Assembly (NCBI GenBank): GCA_934402125.1
Contig: CAKRTY010000130.1
Location: forward strand, 1-5,200
Length of the DNA: 5,200 nucleotides
Direction: 5' to 3'
Source of the DNA: an uncultured Anaerosacchariphilus sp.
GTDB lineage: Bacteria; Bacillota; Clostridia; Lachnospirales; Lachnospiraceae
The position numbers were made by a program, and so were the translations under genes. The notes beneath the pieces were generated by a model that worked only from the letters and a program-made list of their open reading frames with translations, ran no database searches and was not told the DNA's origin. Positions 5,063 through 5,200 of this stretch are shown in pieces. Position 1 is the stretch's first letter, and each line of letters opens with the position of its first letter.

Positions 5063-5200
5063 ATGGCGGCGGTTACATTTCTTTTGAAGAATGGAAAAGA
5101 TAAGGCACTTACCTTCAGCTATGATGACGGACAGGTTCATGACAGAAGACTGGTCAGCACCCTGAACGCCTATGGCATGAAAGCAACCTTTCATTTAAAT
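5063..5200 (+). CDS. Polysaccharide deacetylase family protein (NodB homology), 5' part
   Basis: The ATG at 5063 has AAAGGA (5051-5056) 6 bases upstream and opens a frame that runs to the window edge, giving the first 46 residues. 'KALTFSYDDG' (14-23) is the NodB motif-1 strand with the Asp-Asp pair (21-22; the first is usually the catalytic base, the second a metal ligand), and 'DRRLVSTLNAYGMKATFHLN' (27-46) is the next helix and the 'ATF' strand of carbohydrate esterase family 4-like proteins. The form 'SYDDG...ATFHLN' resembles the subgroup of short deacetylase-like proteins without a signal peptide; none is visible here, so the protein may be cytoplasmic. The substrate cannot be named. 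The metal-binding H-x3-H motif and the rest lie outside the window. Confidence 0.85.
   Translation, partial: MAAVTFLLKNGKDKALTFSYDDGQVHDRRLVSTLNAYGMKATFHLN

Overview
The window looks like chromosomal DNA of a Gram-positive anaerobe of the class Clostridia, most likely Lachnospiraceae. This is inferred from the mix of families (DUF5011 Ig-like surface protein, DUF1292 protein, clostridial-type DUF218/YdcF protein, LuxS, GatB/YqeY protein), the strong AGGAGG-type ribosome binding sites, occasional TTG starts and moderate GC content. I see no mobile element, CRISPR array, tRNA or rRNA, and no gene-free stretch longer than 300 bases. The sequence reads mainly as ordinary core genome, densely packed, with some unusually compact regulatory DNA.

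Layout, left to right. (1) Bases 1-1008, + strand: the 3' part of a large secreted or surface protein made of tandem Ig-like modules with a Ser/Thr/Glu-rich tail. (2) A bidirectional hairpin terminator (1021-1061) shared with a convergent gene. (3) 1060-1431, - strand: a small acidic DUF1292 protein with an N-terminal four-cysteine cluster. (4) A 138-bp divergent intergenic region with one promoter per strand. (5) 1570-2160 and 2157-2921, + strand: a DUF218/YdcF-family protein translationally coupled (ATGA overlap) to an inositol monophosphatase (SuhB) family enzyme. (6) A second bidirectional terminator (2936-2978), shared with (7) luxS on the - strand (2977-3456). (8) A divergent region in which luxS and the next gene appear to be driven by face-to-face extended -10 promoters lying in the two arms of a 9-bp inverted repeat. 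(9) 3562-4467, + strand: a membrane-anchored or lipoprotein metallo-beta-lactamase-fold protein related to the C-terminal domain of ComEC/Rec2. (10) A terminator whose hairpin overlaps a good promoter for the next gene. (11) 4582-5028, + strand: a GatB/YqeY-domain protein. (12) From 5063 to the window edge: the start of a polysaccharide deacetylase (NodB-homology) gene, probably co-transcribed with yqeY.

The genes do not form one pathway. The clear operon is ydcF-like/suhB-like; yqeY/deacetylase is a likely second one. LuxS belongs to the activated methyl cycle and AI-2 production and stands alone here, without pfs/mtn or metK. No wholly new system is evident. The most interesting signals are regulatory: the mirrored promoters between luxS and the MBL-fold gene, and the promoter embedded in a terminator upstream of yqeY.
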